From the NCBI RefSeq assembly GCF_025751435.1, contig NZ_JAOWKY010000001.1, forward strand, positions 124,001-188,000: a stretch of 64,000 bases of DNA. The letters run 5' to 3'. This DNA is from Albidovulum marisflavi (GTDB lineage Bacteria; Pseudomonadota; Alphaproteobacteria; Rhodobacterales; Rhodobacteraceae). Position numbers and translations under genes: made by a program. The notes beneath the pieces are model-generated. The model ran no database searches and was not told the origin of the DNA. It worked only from the letters and a program-made list of their open reading frames with translations. Shown here in pieces: positions 25,295-34,172 of the stretch. Numbering within the stretch: the stretch's first letter is position 1; every line of letters begins with the position of its first letter.

Positions 25295-26688
25295 TTCAGC
25301 GCCTCCTTCCAGCGGGCGACCTGCGCGCGGACCTGGTCCGGCGCGGTGCCGCCGTAGCTTTGCCGGCTGGCGACCGAGTTGTGGACGCCCAACACGGAAT
25401 AGACCGCCTGGGTGATGCCTTCATGGGCGGACTGCATGTCCTCGAGCGTCAGCTCCGGCAGGTCGCAGCCTTTCTTTTCGGCCAGCGCCACCAGCGCGCC
25501 TGTAACGTGGTGCGCCTCGCGGAAGGGCAGGCCCAGCTCGCGCACCAGCCAGTCCGCCAGGTCCGTTGCGGTCGAAAAGCCCGAGGCCGCCGCGCGTTCC
25601 AGGTTGGCGCGGTTCGCGCTCATGTCGCGCACCATGCCCTCCATCGCGGCCAGCGCCAGCATCAGGTTGTCGGCGGCGTCGAAGACCTGTTCCTTGTCTT
25701 CCTGCATGTCCTTGGAATAGGCCAGCGGCAGCCCCTTCATCACCATCATCAACGCGACATTGGCGCCCATGATCCGCCCGATCTTGGCCCGGATCAGTTC
25801 TGCCGCGTCGGGGTTCTTCTTCTGCGGCATGATCGAAGAGCCGGTGGAAAAGCGGTCCGACAGCGCCACGAAGCGGAACTGCGCCGAGGACCAGATCACC
25901 AACTCCTCGGCGAAGCGCGACAGGTGCATCGCGCAGATCGAAGCCGCGGCCAGGAATTCCAGCGCGAAGTCGCGGTCGGACACGGCGTCAAGCGAGTTTG
26001 CCATCGGCCGGTCGAAGCCTAGCGCCGCCGCCGTCGCGTGACGGTCGATGGGGAAAGACGTGCCGGCCAGCGCGGCCGCGCCCAGAGGGCATTCGTTCAT
26101 GCGCGCGCGGGCGTCGGTAAAGCGGCCGATGTCGCGGGCGAACATCTCGACATAGGCCATCATGTGGTGGCCCCAGGTGACCGGCTGCGCGGTTTGCAGG
26201 TGGGTGAAGCCTGGCATCACCCAATCCGCCCCAGCCTCCGCCTGCGCCAGCAGCGCGCGCACCAGCGCCCCCAGCCCGGCAATGGCCGCATCCGCCTGAT
26301 CGCGCACCCAAAGCCGGAAGTCGGTGGCCACCTGGTCATTGCGCGACCGTGCGGTATGCACGCGGCCAGCGGGTTCCCCGATCACCTCTTTCAACCGCGC
26401 CTCGACATTCATATGGATGTCCTCGAGCGCGGTGGAAAAAGCAAAGCTTCCACCCTCGATCTCTGACAAGACCGTGAGCAGCCCTTCCCCAATCGCCTCG
26501 GCATCCTTAGAGGTAATGATACCCTGCGCCGCAAGCATCGCCGCGTGGGCCCGGCTGCCCCGGATATCCTGGGCGTAAAGCCGCTGGTCGAAGCCGATCG
26601 AGGCGTTGATCGCCTCCATGATCGCGTCCGGTCCGGCGGCGAAGCGCCCGCCCCACATGGCGTTTGAGGATTTCGTGCTGTCGGTCAT
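25291..26688 (-). CDS. argH: Argininosuccinate lyase
   Basis: 465 residues; splits argininosuccinate to arginine and fumarate. Landmarks: MWGGRF near the start, [37 protein letters not shown], and the fumarase/lyase superfamily signature [11 protein letters not shown] with the catalytic serine loop. I start at the ATG 26686-26688 (MTDSTKSS); the frame runs 11 codons further into the upstream region. The start lies only 25 bases from the divergent tlpA start. Confidence 0.96.
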   Translation of the reverse strand: MTDSTKSSNAMWGGRFAAGPDAIMEAINASIGFDQRLYAQDIRGSRAHAAMLAAQGIITSKDAEAIGEGLLTVLSEIEGGSFAFSTALEDIHMNVEARLKEVIGEPAGRVHTARSRNDQVATDFRLWVRDQADAAIAGLGALVRALLAQAEAGADWVMPGFTHLQTAQPVTWGHHMMAYVEMFARDIGRFTDARARMNECPLGAAALAGTSFPIDRHATAAALGFDRPMANSLDAVSDRDFALEFLAAASICAMHLSRFAEELVIWSSAQFRFVALSDRFSTGSSIMPQKKNPDAAELIRAKIGRIMGANVALMMVMKGLPLAYSKDMQEDKEQVFDAADNLMLALAAMEGMVRDMSANRANLERAAASGFSTATDLADWLVRELGLPFREAHHVTGALVALAEKKGCDLPELTLEDMQSAHEGITQAVYSVLGVHNSVASRQSYGGTAPDQVRAQVARWKEALK

Positions 26689-26713
26689 CGTCAACGGGCC
26701 TTTCGGAGGCAAC

Positions 26714-27283
26714 ATGCGCAAGCTTTTCTCCGCCGTCCTCTACACGGCGCTGGCCTTCGGTGCAAATGCCCAGACGGCTGACATGCCGTCGCCGGACCGG
26801 GCCGCGCTTGAGGCGCTGCGGTCGGGCGACATGCAGAAGCTCGTGTTCTCGGAAGAGCCCCAACCCGTCCCCAAGGCCATCCTGCTGGATGCCGAGGGTG
26901 CGGAGCACGACCTATCCGAATATGCCGGACGCTATGTGCTTTTGAACTTCTGGGCGACATGGTGCGCGCCCTGCCGGGCTGAACTCGGCTCGCTCGACCG
27001 GCTGGAGGCGGCACATGGCGGCGATCGCTTCGCGGTCGTGACCGTCGCGACCGGTCCCAACCCCGTTCCCGCGATTCGAAAGCTCTTCGAGGAAGAGGGG
27101 ATCACGCGCCTGCCGATCCTGCGCGATACCCGTCAGCAGTTCGCCCGCTCGATGGGCGTTCTCGGGTTGCCGATCTCGGTCATCCTCGACCCCGAGGGTC
27201 GGGAGATCGGGCGGCTGATCGGGGACGCGGTCTGGGATTCCCCCGAGGCGCAGGCGATCATCGCGGCGCTGATCGGGGGCTAG
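26714..27283 (+). CDS. tlpA: TlpA-family thioredoxin-like protein
   Basis: 189 residues. Signal peptide about 1-20 (ending GANAQ), then a periplasmic thioredoxin fold with active site WCAPC (Cys84, Cys87) in [14 protein letters not shown] and the cis-Pro region [12 protein letters not shown]. Such proteins reduce disulfides in the periplasm, for example for cytochrome c or oxidase copper-centre maturation. GGAGG lies 4-5 bases before the ATG. The gene is divergent from argH and its stop is 3 bases from the convergent tag stop. Start chosen for the signal peptide. Confidence 0.92.
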   Translation: MRKLFSAVLYTALAFGANAQTADMPSPDRAALEALRSGDMQKLVFSEEPQPVPKAILLDAEGAEHDLSEYAGRYVLLNFWATWCAPCRAELGSLDRLEAAHGGDRFAVVTVATGPNPVPAIRKLFEEEGITRLPILRDTRQQFARSMGVLGLPISVILDPEGREIGRLIGDAVWDSPEAQAIIAALIGG

Positions 27284-27286
27284 GGA

Positions 27287-27850
27287 TCAGCGGCACAGGT
27301 CCGCATGGCGATGGCAGGTCACGACGTGGTCGTTGACCATGCCCACCGCCTGCATGAAGGCATAGACGATGGTCGGGCCGGCGAAACGGAAGCCCGCTTT
27401 CTTCAGATCCTTCGACAACCGCTCTGACAGCGGTGTGGCGGCGGGGACATCGGCCATCGAGCGGAAGTTGTTCTGAAGCGGCGCGCCATCGACGTAACGC
27501 CAGAGCCACTGGTCGAAGCCTTCGATTTCGGAGATCTTCAGGTAGGCGCGGGCGTTGCCGATCGTCGCCTCGATCTTGGCGCGCGACCGCACGATTCCGG
27601 GGTCGGCCAGCAGGCGTGCGACATCCGCCGCCCCCCAATGCGCGATGACCTCGGGCTCGAACCCCTGAAAAGCGGCGCGAAAGGCGTCGCGCTTCCTCAG
27701 GATCGTGATCCAGGCCAGCCCTGCCTGAAAACCGTCAAGGATCAGTTTTTCCCACAACGCGCGCGGGTCCCACTCGGGCACGCCCCATTCGGTGTCGTGG
27801 TACTCCACGTAGATCGGGTCGGTGCCGCACCAGGCGCAACGGTCGGTCAT
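27287..27850 (-). CDS. tag: DNA-3-methyladenine glycosylase I
   Basis: 187 residues, identical in length to E. coli Tag. It starts MTDRCAWCGTDPIYVEYHD with the zinc-binding Cys5 and His18, and the C-terminus carries further His/Cys (CHRHADLC) that complete the zinc site. Between them are LDGFQAGLAWITILRKRDAF and NFRSMADVPA, typical of the family. It removes 3-methyladenine from alkylated DNA. Confidence 0.95.
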   Translation of the reverse strand: MTDRCAWCGTDPIYVEYHDTEWGVPEWDPRALWEKLILDGFQAGLAWITILRKRDAFRAAFQGFEPEVIAHWGAADVARLLADPGIVRSRAKIEATIGNARAYLKISEIEGFDQWLWRYVDGAPLQNNFRSMADVPAATPLSERLSKDLKKAGFRFAGPTIVYAFMQAVGMVNDHVVTCHRHADLCR

Positions 27851-27931
27851 TTCGCGCTCCTATTATCCGATGATCCTTTTACCGCTTCTTAGCCGCTTGT
27901 GTCGATGCTGGCCCAGAAGCGGAGGGCTGGC

Positions 27932-28771
27932 ATGACAAAAGGCAGGAAGACTCGTTTGGGCATGGACCCCTCGGACGAAAGCCCGCTGAACGCCGCGGTC
28001 GCGGCGCGGGACCGGGACGCGGTTCTGATGGTTCAGGCAGCGGTCGACCGGAGGGAGGTGATGCTGGCGTTTCAGCCGATCGTCCCGGCCGCGGCCCCCG
28101 CGCGACCCGCCTTCCATGAGGCGCTGATCCGCGTCCTTGACGATACCGGCCGGATCATACCCGCGCGCGACTTCATCGATGCGATCGAAACCACCGAGTT
28201 GGGCCGCAGGATAGACTGCCTGGCGCTGGAACTGGGCCTGGCAGAGCTGCGATCCGTGCCTGAACTTCGGCTTTCCGTGAACATGTCGGCGCGCTCCATC
28301 GGCTACCCGCAATGGATGCAGACCCTCATGCGGGGCCTGGCGGCCGACCCGACGGTCGGGGAACGACTGATCCTCGAGATCACCGAAGCCTCCGCTATGG
28401 TCATGCCCGACACGGTCATGGTGTTCATGCGCGAACTGCAAAACCGCGGGCTGGCCTTCGCGCTTGACGACTTCGGCGCGGGTTTCACCTCATTCCGCTA
28501 CCTCAAGAACTTCTACTTCGACATCGTGAAGATCGATGGCCAGTTCGTCAGTGGCATCGCCGACAACGCCGACAACCAGTGTCTGGCCAAGGCCCTGCTG
28601 TCGATCGCGCATCATTTCGACATGTTCGCGGTCGCGGAATGCGTGGAAAGCGCGCATGACGCGGCCTACCTGGCGCAGATCGGAATGGACTGCCTTCAGG
28701 GCTTCCACTTCGGCGCGCCGGTCGTGCATCCCCCATGGCGCAAGGCATCGACCGACCGCCGGCGGGCCTGA
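27932..28771 (+). CDS. Stand-alone EAL-domain protein, probable cyclic-di-GMP phosphodiesterase
   Basis: 279 residues, a single EAL domain with about 30 extra N-terminal residues; there is no GGDEF, PAS or receiver domain and no membrane span. Catalytic motifs look intact: EALIR (Glu63), NMSARS, LEITE, DDFGAGF, KIDGQFV, AECVE and QGFHFG. So hydrolysis of c-di-GMP to pGpG is likely, though not proven. GGAGG lies 6 bases before the ATG at 27932; an in-frame GTG 11 codons earlier is the alternative. It is a single gene upstream of the PHB genes. Confidence 0.9.
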   Translation: MTKGRKTRLGMDPSDESPLNAAVAARDRDAVLMVQAAVDRREVMLAFQPIVPAAAPARPAFHEALIRVLDDTGRIIPARDFIDAIETTELGRRIDCLALELGLAELRSVPELRLSVNMSARSIGYPQWMQTLMRGLAADPTVGERLILEITEASAMVMPDTVMVFMRELQNRGLAFALDDFGAGFTSFRYLKNFYFDIVKIDGQFVSGIADNADNQCLAKALLSIAHHFDMFAVAECVESAHDAAYLAQIGMDCLQGFHFGAPVVHPPWRKASTDRRRA

Positions 28772-28806
28772 CGATCCGCGGATGGCCGGGTGTTAGCGCC
28801 TTTTGC

Positions 28807-28836
28807 TTGACGCTGGCGCAGCATTGGTCATGCTGC
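28807..28836 (+). promoter_or_regulatory. Candidate promoter with overlapping palindrome upstream of phbA
   Basis: TTGACG (28807-28812) is a good -35; the -10 is weak (ATGCTG at 28830-28835, spacing 17). A perfect inverted repeat GCAGCAT-TGGTC-ATGCTGC (28818-28836) covers the spacer and -10, a position suited to a repressor. PhaR-type PHB regulators bind CTGC/GCAG motifs, so PhaR is one candidate, by inference only. Confidence 0.4.
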
Positions 28837-28900
28837 ACTGCGACGCGGAGACCCATCCGGGCCGACCGCATGCGGATCACGCCATGAGAGGGGACCCATC

Positions 28901-30076
28901 ATGACCAACGTCGTCATCGTTTCGGCTGCGCGCACAGCCGTCGGTAGTTTCAACGGCTCTTTCGCCAACACACCTGCCCACGACCTGGGCGCCGCCGTGC
29001 TTGACGCGGTCGTGGCGCGCGCCGGAATCGACAAGGCGGAAGTGTCCGAAACCATTCTGGGCCAGGTACTGACCGCAGGGCAGGGCCAGAACCCGGCGCG
29101 CCAGGCCCACATCAAGGCCGGTCTGCCGCAGGAAAGCGCGGCCTGGTCGATCAATCAGGTCTGCGGATCGGGCCTGCGTTCCGTCGCACTTGCCGCGCAG
29201 CACGTTCAGCTTGGCGATGCGGCGATTGTCGCGGCCGGTGGGCAGGAAAGCATGTCGCTGTCGCCCCATGTCGCGCATCTGCGGGCGGGCCAGAAGATGG
29301 GCGACCTGAACTTCGTCGACTCGATGATCAAGGACGGCTTGTGGGATGCCTTCAACGGCTACCACATGGGAACCACGGCGGAAAACGTCGCAACCCGCTG
29401 GCAGATCAGCCGCGAGACGCAGGACGAATTCGCGCTGGCCAGCCAGAACAAGGCCGAGGCGGCGCAGAAGGCCGGCAAGTTCAAGGACGAGATCATCCCC
29501 TTCATCGTGAAGACCCGCAAGGGCGACATCGCGGTCGACCAGGACGAATACATCCGCCACGGCGCGACGATCGAGGCGATGCAAAAGCTGCGCCCGGCGT
29601 TTTCTAAGGACGGGACGGTGACGGCGGGCAACGCCTCGGGTCTGAACGACGGCGCGGCGGCGGTCCTTGTGATGAGCGAGGAAGAGGCCGCCAGGCGCGG
29701 TCTGAAGCCGATCGCCCGCATCGCATCCTACGCGACCGCAGGCCTTGACCCAGCCATCATGGGCGTGGGACCGATCCATGCCAGCCGCAGGGCGCTTGAG
29801 AAGGCCGGCTGGAAGGCCGCCGACCTGGACCTGGTCGAAGCGAACGAGGCTTTTGCCGCGCAGGCCTGCGCGGTGAACAAGGACATGGGCTGGGATCCGG
29901 CCCGGGTCAACGTGAACGGCGGCGCCATCGCGATCGGGCACCCGATCGGCGCCTCTGGCGCACGCATCCTGAACACGCTGCTCTTCGAAATGCAGCGGTC
30001 GGGGGCGGCCAAGGGTCTTGCCACGCTGTGCATCGGCGGCGGCATGGGCGTCGCGATGTGCCTTGAGCGGGCCTGA
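28901..30076 (+). CDS. phbA: Acetyl-CoA C-acetyltransferase (beta-ketothiolase)
   Basis: 391 residues, normal biosynthetic thiolase length. The acyl-enzyme Cys88 lies in [14 protein letters not shown], the central signature is [19 protein letters not shown] with the catalytic His, and the C-terminal Cys is in LCIGGGMG. It condenses two acetyl-CoA to acetoacetyl-CoA, the first step of polyhydroxybutyrate synthesis and the entry to the ethylmalonyl-CoA pathway. phbB follows after 117 bases containing a terminator-like hairpin. A Shine-Dalgarno AGGGGA precedes the ATG. Confidence 0.96.
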   Translation: MTNVVIVSAARTAVGSFNGSFANTPAHDLGAAVLDAVVARAGIDKAEVSETILGQVLTAGQGQNPARQAHIKAGLPQESAAWSINQVCGSGLRSVALAAQHVQLGDAAIVAAGGQESMSLSPHVAHLRAGQKMGDLNFVDSMIKDGLWDAFNGYHMGTTAENVATRWQISRETQDEFALASQNKAEAAQKAGKFKDEIIPFIVKTRKGDIAVDQDEYIRHGATIEAMQKLRPAFSKDGTVTAGNASGLNDGAAAVLVMSEEEAARRGLKPIARIASYATAGLDPAIMGVGPIHASRRALEKAGWKAADLDLVEANEAFAAQACAVNKDMGWDPARVNVNGGAIAIGHPIGASGARILNTLLFEMQRSGAAKGLATLCIGGGMGVAMCLERA

Positions 30077-30114
30077 TCGCCACGCCGCAGCGAAATCTTT
30101 CTGCAAAAGCGAAA

Positions 30115-30150
30115 AAACGGGCGCAATAATGTTGCGCCCGTTTGTTCATT
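30115..30150 (+). terminator. Hairpin terminator between phbA and phbB
   Basis: Perfect 12-bp stem AAACGGGCGCAA (30115-30126) with TTGCGCCCGTTT (30132-30143), 5-base loop, followed by a T-rich stretch. It should end or attenuate phbA transcripts before phbB. Confidence 0.8.
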
Positions 30151-30193
30151 TGGCTAACAGGATTTCAACGTAACGCATTTTGCAGGAGGAATC

Positions 30194-30919
30194 ATGGCTA
30201 GAGTTGCACTGGTTACCGGTGGGTCCCGCGGGATCGGGGCCGCCATTTCGGTGGCGCTGAAAGCCGCGGGCTACTCGGTTGCCGCCAACTACGCGGGCAA
30301 TGACGAGGCCGCAGCCGCCTTCACCAAGGAAACCGGCATCCCGACCTACAAGTGGTCGGTCGCCGACTACGAGGCCTGCAAGGAGGGCATCGCCAAGGTC
30401 GAGGCCGACCTCGGCCCCGTGGACGTGCTGGTCAACAACGCCGGCATCACCCGCGACGCGATGTTCCACAAGATGACACCCGCGCAGTGGAAGGAAGTCA
30501 TCGACACCAACCTGTCGGGCGTCTTCAACATGACCCACCCGGTATGGTCCGGGATGCGCGACCGCAAGTTCGGGCGCGTCATCAACATTTCCTCGGTCAA
30601 TGGCCAAAAGGGGCAGGCGGGGCAGGCGAACTACTCCGCGGCCAAGGCGGGCGACATCGGCATCACCCGCGCGCTGGCGCAGGAAGGCGCGCGCGCCGGG
30701 ATCACCGTGAACGCGATCTGCCCGGGCTACATCGGCACCGACATGGTCAAGGCCATCGACGAAAAGGTGCTGGCCGAGCGCATCATCCCGCAGATCCCTG
30801 TCGGCCGCCTGGGCGAACCGGAAGAGATCGCGCGCTGCGTGGTCTTCCTGGCCTCGGACAACGCGGGCTTCATCACCGGCTCGACGATTTCCGCAAACGG
30901 CGGTCAGTTCTTCTCCTGA
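30194..30919 (+). CDS. phbB: Acetoacetyl-CoA reductase
   Basis: 241 residues, short-chain dehydrogenase. Cofactor loop GGSRGIG (about 8-14), NNAGITRD, catalytic Ser in NISSVNGQKGQ and YSAAKAG (Tyr-x-x-x-Lys), then PGYIGTDMV. It reduces acetoacetyl-CoA to (R)-3-hydroxybutyryl-CoA with NADPH for PHB or for the ethylmalonyl-CoA route. GCAGGAGGAA lies just before the ATG. A strong terminator follows. Because a hairpin also precedes it, it may have its own promoter in 30150-30185. Confidence 0.96.
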   Translation: MARVALVTGGSRGIGAAISVALKAAGYSVAANYAGNDEAAAAFTKETGIPTYKWSVADYEACKEGIAKVEADLGPVDVLVNNAGITRDAMFHKMTPAQWKEVIDTNLSGVFNMTHPVWSGMRDRKFGRVINISSVNGQKGQAGQANYSAAKAGDIGITRALAQEGARAGITVNAICPGYIGTDMVKAIDEKVLAERIIPQIPVGRLGEPEEIARCVVFLASDNAGFITGSTISANGGQFFS

Positions 30920-30936
30920 TCGCGGCAAGCCGATAT

Positions 30937-30969
30937 AAGGGGCCGGTCTCAGGGGGCCGGCCCCTTTTT
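30937..30969 (+). terminator. Rho-independent terminator after phbB
   Basis: Stem AAGGGGCCGG (30937-30946) with CCGGCCCCTT (30957-30966), then TTTC. The loop is about 10 bases. Confidence 0.8.
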
Positions 30970-30983
30970 CGTGGGAGAAGTCG

Positions 30984-31865
30984 ATGACGCGCGGACAGGC
31001 GACTGCGACCGGGTTCGTCGCGGTTCTTCTTTGGGCGCTGCTTGCCGTGCTGACGGTCGGCACCGTGCCGACGCCGCCGCTTCTGCTGACCGCGATCACT
31101 TTTGCGATCGGTGGGGCCATGGGCTTTGCCTGGATCGCGGTGACGGGCAGCTGGGCCGACCTGCGGCGTGTTCCGGCGCGCGTCTACCTGTTCGGGACCG
31201 CCGGACTTTTCGGCTACCATTTCCTTTACTTTTCGGCGCTGCGGCTGGCGCCCCCGGCCGAGGCGAGCCTGATCGCCTATCTCTGGCCTCTGTTCATCGT
31301 GCTGCTGTCCGGGCTTCTTCCGGGTGAACGACTGACCGGCGGCCATGTCGGAGGCGCGATCATGGCCTTTGGCGGCGCCGCGCTGATCCTAGCGCGCGGG
31401 GCCGGCGGCGACCTGCCCGCTGGCGCGATGGCGGGTCTTGGCCTGGCATTCCTTTGCGCGCTGACCTGGTCAACCTATTCGGTCGGATCGCGACTGGTCG
31501 GACACGCGCCCACGGCTTCCGTGGCGGTGTTCTGCGCTGCGACCGCGGTGCTTTCATCCTTTGCACACGTTTTGACAGAGGACACCGTCTGGCCCGTGGG
31601 CCTGTGGGGCTGGGTCAGTTGCGCGGCGCTTGGCATCGGGCCGGTCGGTTTGGCGTTCTACGTCTGGGACGTGGGCGTCAAGCGCGGAAACATCCAGCTG
31701 CTGGGTGTCGCATCTTATGCGGCGCCACTTCTTTCAACGCTGGTTCTGATTGCGGCCAACAAAGCCGAAGCGACCCCGCGGATCGCGATCTCTGCCGTGC
31801 TGATTACGTTGGGCGCCGCCCTGGCTGCCAGGGCTGGCGCCCGGAAAAGCCCCGTTCAGACCTGA
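30984..31865 (+). CDS. EamA/DMT-family exporter
   Basis: 293 residues with about ten membrane spans and two EamA repeats. The first repeat ends near YLWPLFIVLLSGLLPGERL, the second near YAAPLLSTLVLI. The pattern (YFSALRLAPPAEASLIAYLWP) is closest to the YddG-like aromatic amino-acid exporter group; the substrate is not certain. It starts 15 bases after the phbB terminator. Its last 10 bases overlap the end of the convergent YdcH gene. Confidence 0.88.
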   Translation: MTRGQATATGFVAVLLWALLAVLTVGTVPTPPLLLTAITFAIGGAMGFAWIAVTGSWADLRRVPARVYLFGTAGLFGYHFLYFSALRLAPPAEASLIAYLWPLFIVLLSGLLPGERLTGGHVGGAIMAFGGAALILARGAGGDLPAGAMAGLGLAFLCALTWSTYSVGSRLVGHAPTASVAVFCAATAVLSSFAHVLTEDTVWPVGLWGWVSCAALGIGPVGLAFYVWDVGVKRGNIQLLGVASYAAPLLSTLVLIAANKAEATPRIAISAVLITLGAALAARAGARKSPVQT

Positions 31866-32023
31866 CTGAGACGGGCGATCTCTTCCTTGAGTCGCAATTT
31901 CTGCTTCTTCATCTCCGCAATTTCCAGATCGTCATAAGCGGGATGGCGTAGCGCCTCTTCTACCGCTTCAGACAGATGCTGGTGCTTCTTGCGAAGTTCC
32001 TGCAGGTGCGAACCCATCGACAT
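31856..32023 (-). CDS. YdcH/DUF465 family small protein
   Basis: 55 residues from the ATG at 32021-32023, chosen because GGAGAGGAG lies upstream. The protein is one helical hairpin, charged and Lys/Glu-rich: HLQELRKKHQHLSEAVEEA, then AYDDLEIAEMKKQKLRLKEE. This is the DUF465 pattern. Role unknown; relatives are cytoplasmic. The frame extends upstream but without similarity. It overlaps the 3' end of the EamA gene by 10 bases. Confidence 0.88.
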   Translation of the reverse strand: MSMGSHLQELRKKHQHLSEAVEEALRHPAYDDLEIAEMKKQKLRLKEEIARLSQV

Positions 32024-32151
32024 CGGCGTCTCCTCTCCTGTGAACTCTGTCATGATTCCATCACATATGGTGAGTCGTGTCACGCGGAACCAGAGCCGGA
32101 GCCACGATGAGACAGGATGACGCGCCAAAGTTTGCTGATCGCTTAAGAGGC

Positions 32152-32901
32152 TTAGAACTCCAGCCTCGATCCGTGGCGCAGGATCGACTGTGCCGCGGGG
32201 GTAAAGCTGTCGCCGTCACGCGCGTGATGCCCACCCTCGTGCAGGATGAACGGCGCCAGAATCCGCAAAGGCGCGCGGCCGCCCTTGCGGGCTCTCAGGA
32301 TAACGCGACTCGCATCGCGCCCGGCTCGCGGCGCTATGGGAAGGATCGCGAAGCTGCCCGCGCCCTTCACCGCCAGCATGTCGGCCAGCCGGTCGGCGGA
32401 CTGGATCATGGTCAGCCAGCCGCCGGGGCGCAGACGCCGGAGGGCAACCTCCAGCCATAGCGCAAGCGGCGTTTCTTCGCGCATCGCGCGTTCGCGGCCA
32501 CCGTCACGCGCGGGCGTGCCGCCGCTTGCGGGGTAGTAGGGCGGATTTGCGATGACATGATCGAAGGCGCTGCCGCGAAGGTCTGCAGGCAGACGGGCCA
32601 GATCGCCTTCGATCACCTTGAACGCGACGCGGTTTTCCGCCGCATTCCGCCGGGCAAGGTCCGCGTAGCCCGGCTGAAGCTCCAGCCCCGTGACGGACAC
32701 ACCGGGCAACCGCGCGGCCAGACACAGGGACGCGGTGCCCGCCCCGCAGCCAAGCTCAAGCACGTTTGCACCTTCAGTCGCCGGGCAAGCCGCCGCCAGA
32801 AGAACCGGGTCCATCGCCGCGCGGTAGCCAGATTTCGGTTGCCAGATGCGCAGCCGGCCACCCAGGAAGCCGTCGCACGTCAGGTCAGGGTCGGCGAACA
32901 T
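32152..32901 (-). CDS. TrmN6-like class I SAM-dependent methyltransferase
   Basis: 249 residues. SAM-binding motif I VLELGCGAGTASLCLA, the N6-adenine-type catalytic motif NPPYY (in VIANPPYYPASGG), then RRLRPGGWLTMIQ. The N-terminal KSGYRAAMDPVLLAA is typical of the tRNA1(Val) adenine-37 N6-methyltransferase family (YfiC). The RNA target is inferred from the family. Its ATG shares one base with the TGA of the upstream DUF2007 gene (TGATG), so the two are cotranslated. Confidence 0.88.
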   Translation of the reverse strand: MFADPDLTCDGFLGGRLRIWQPKSGYRAAMDPVLLAAACPATEGANVLELGCGAGTASLCLAARLPGVSVTGLELQPGYADLARRNAAENRVAFKVIEGDLARLPADLRGSAFDHVIANPPYYPASGGTPARDGGRERAMREETPLALWLEVALRRLRPGGWLTMIQSADRLADMLAVKGAGSFAILPIAPRAGRDASRVILRARKGGRAPLRILAPFILHEGGHHARDGDSFTPAAQSILRHGSRLEF

Positions 32902-33116
32902 CAGCCTTCCGGTCCGATTCCATGGTCGCGCAGGATCGCATTCGCCATGAAGTGATCCTTCTCGCGCACCATAAGACGTTTCGGCAGCATGCCGATGGAA
33001 CCTTCCAGCACGCTCATGTGGACGTCCAGTTGAAACACCGCTATATCCTCCGCCTCAAGCAGGGCGGTTGCGAGCGCGATCACAGTCGGGTCGTTGGTGC
33101 GCACAAGCTCTTTCAT
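32901..33116 (-). CDS. DUF2007 family protein (putative signal-transducing protein)
   Basis: 71 residues from the ATG 33114-33116. MKELVRTNDPTVIALATALL, then a segment DIAVFQLDVHMSVLEGSIG and the end RLMVREKDHFMANAIL. This is the short alpha/beta DUF2007 (PF09413) fold, often found beside methyltransferases in this order. Function unknown. Divergent from the polyprenyl synthase gene, with 54 bases between starts. Confidence 0.85.
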   Translation of the reverse strand: MKELVRTNDPTVIALATALLEAEDIAVFQLDVHMSVLEGSIGMLPKRLMVREKDHFMANAILRDHGIGPEG

Positions 33117-33170
33117 GATCCGAGACTTAAGGACAAGCCCAGGGGTTTGTCGAGTGCAGACAGGACCGGG

Positions 33171-34172
33171 ATGAGTTTGGACGAAACCGTGATGAAACCG
33201 CATGACCGGCTCAGCGCGCATCTGGCGGGCGATATGGAGCGTGTCAACGTCCTTATCCGGGAACGGATGGCGTCAGAGCACGCGCCGCGCATCCCCGAGG
33301 TGACCGCTCATCTGGTCGAGGCCGGGGGCAAGCGCCTGCGGCCGCTCCTGACACTGGCGGCTGCGCGCATGTGCGGCTACGACGGCCCCTATCACGTGCA
33401 TCTGGCGGCGACGGTCGAGTTCATTCATACCGCCACGCTTCTGCATGATGACGTGGTGGACGAAAGCAAGCAGCGGCGCGGCCGTCCGACGGCGAATCTC
33501 CTGTGGGACAACAAGTCATCGGTCCTGGTCGGCGACTACCTGTTTTCCCGGTCCTTCCAGCTGATGGTCGAAACCGGGTCTTTGCGCGTGCTCGACATCC
33601 TTGCCAACGCCTCTGCGACGATCGCCGAGGGCGAGGTGCTGCAGCTGACGGCGGCGCAGGACCTGCGGACGGACGAGGACATCTATCTCAAGGTCGTTCG
33701 CGGCAAGACTGCGGCGTTGTTCTCGGCCGCGACCGAGGTCGGCGGTGTGATCGCCGGCGCGCCCGAGGATCAGGTCCGCGCGTTGTTCACCTATGGCGAC
33801 GCCCTGGGCATCGCGTTCCAAATCGTGGACGATCTTCTGGACTATGGCGGCGCGACCGAAACCATCGGCAAGAACGTGGGCGACGACTTCCGCGAACGGA
33901 AGCTGACCCTGCCCGTGATCAAGGCGGTCGCCAAGGCATCGGACGAAGAACGCGCGTTCTGGCGCCGCGTGATCGAAAAAGGCGACCAGCGCGAGGGCGA
34001 CCTGGAACACGCGATGGAATTGCTGGCGCGGCACGGGGCCATGGAGGGCGCGCGCGCCGATGCCCTGCGCTGGTCGGCGCATGCGAAGGACGCGCTTTCG
34101 GCGCTGCCAGACCATCCGCTGCGCACGATGCTTTCGGACCTGGCCGATTTCGTGGTCGCGCGCGTCAGCTGA
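33171..34172 (+). CDS. All-trans polyprenyl diphosphate synthase (ubiquinone side chain)
   Basis: 333 residues of the IspB/DdsA family. First aspartate-rich motif LLHDDVVDE (Asp93, Asp94, Asp97), GGKRLRPLL before it, second motif IVDDLLDYGG (Asp220, Asp221, Asp224). It extends farnesyl diphosphate with isopentenyl diphosphate to the long tail of ubiquinone. In Rhodobacterales this is usually C50 (decaprenyl), which I infer. The ATG at 33171 follows AGGA by 5 bases. It converges on ispE with an 8-base overlap. ubiA, its user, is at 61.4 kb. Confidence 0.93.
   Translation: MSLDETVMKPHDRLSAHLAGDMERVNVLIRERMASEHAPRIPEVTAHLVEAGGKRLRPLLTLAAARMCGYDGPYHVHLAATVEFIHTATLLHDDVVDESKQRRGRPTANLLWDNKSSVLVGDYLFSRSFQLMVETGSLRVLDILANASATIAEGEVLQLTAAQDLRTDEDIYLKVVRGKTAALFSAATEVGGVIAGAPEDQVRALFTYGDALGIAFQIVDDLLDYGGATETIGKNVGDDFRERKLTLPVIKAVAKASDEERAFWRRVIEKGDQREGDLEHAMELLARHGAMEGARADALRWSAHAKDALSALPDHPLRTMLSDLADFVVARVS

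Noticed and set aside
32766-33170. Upstream extension of the polyprenyl synthase frame
   Set aside because: It overlaps two minus-strand genes antisense; the ATG at 33171 has a Shine-Dalgarno and fits the family start.
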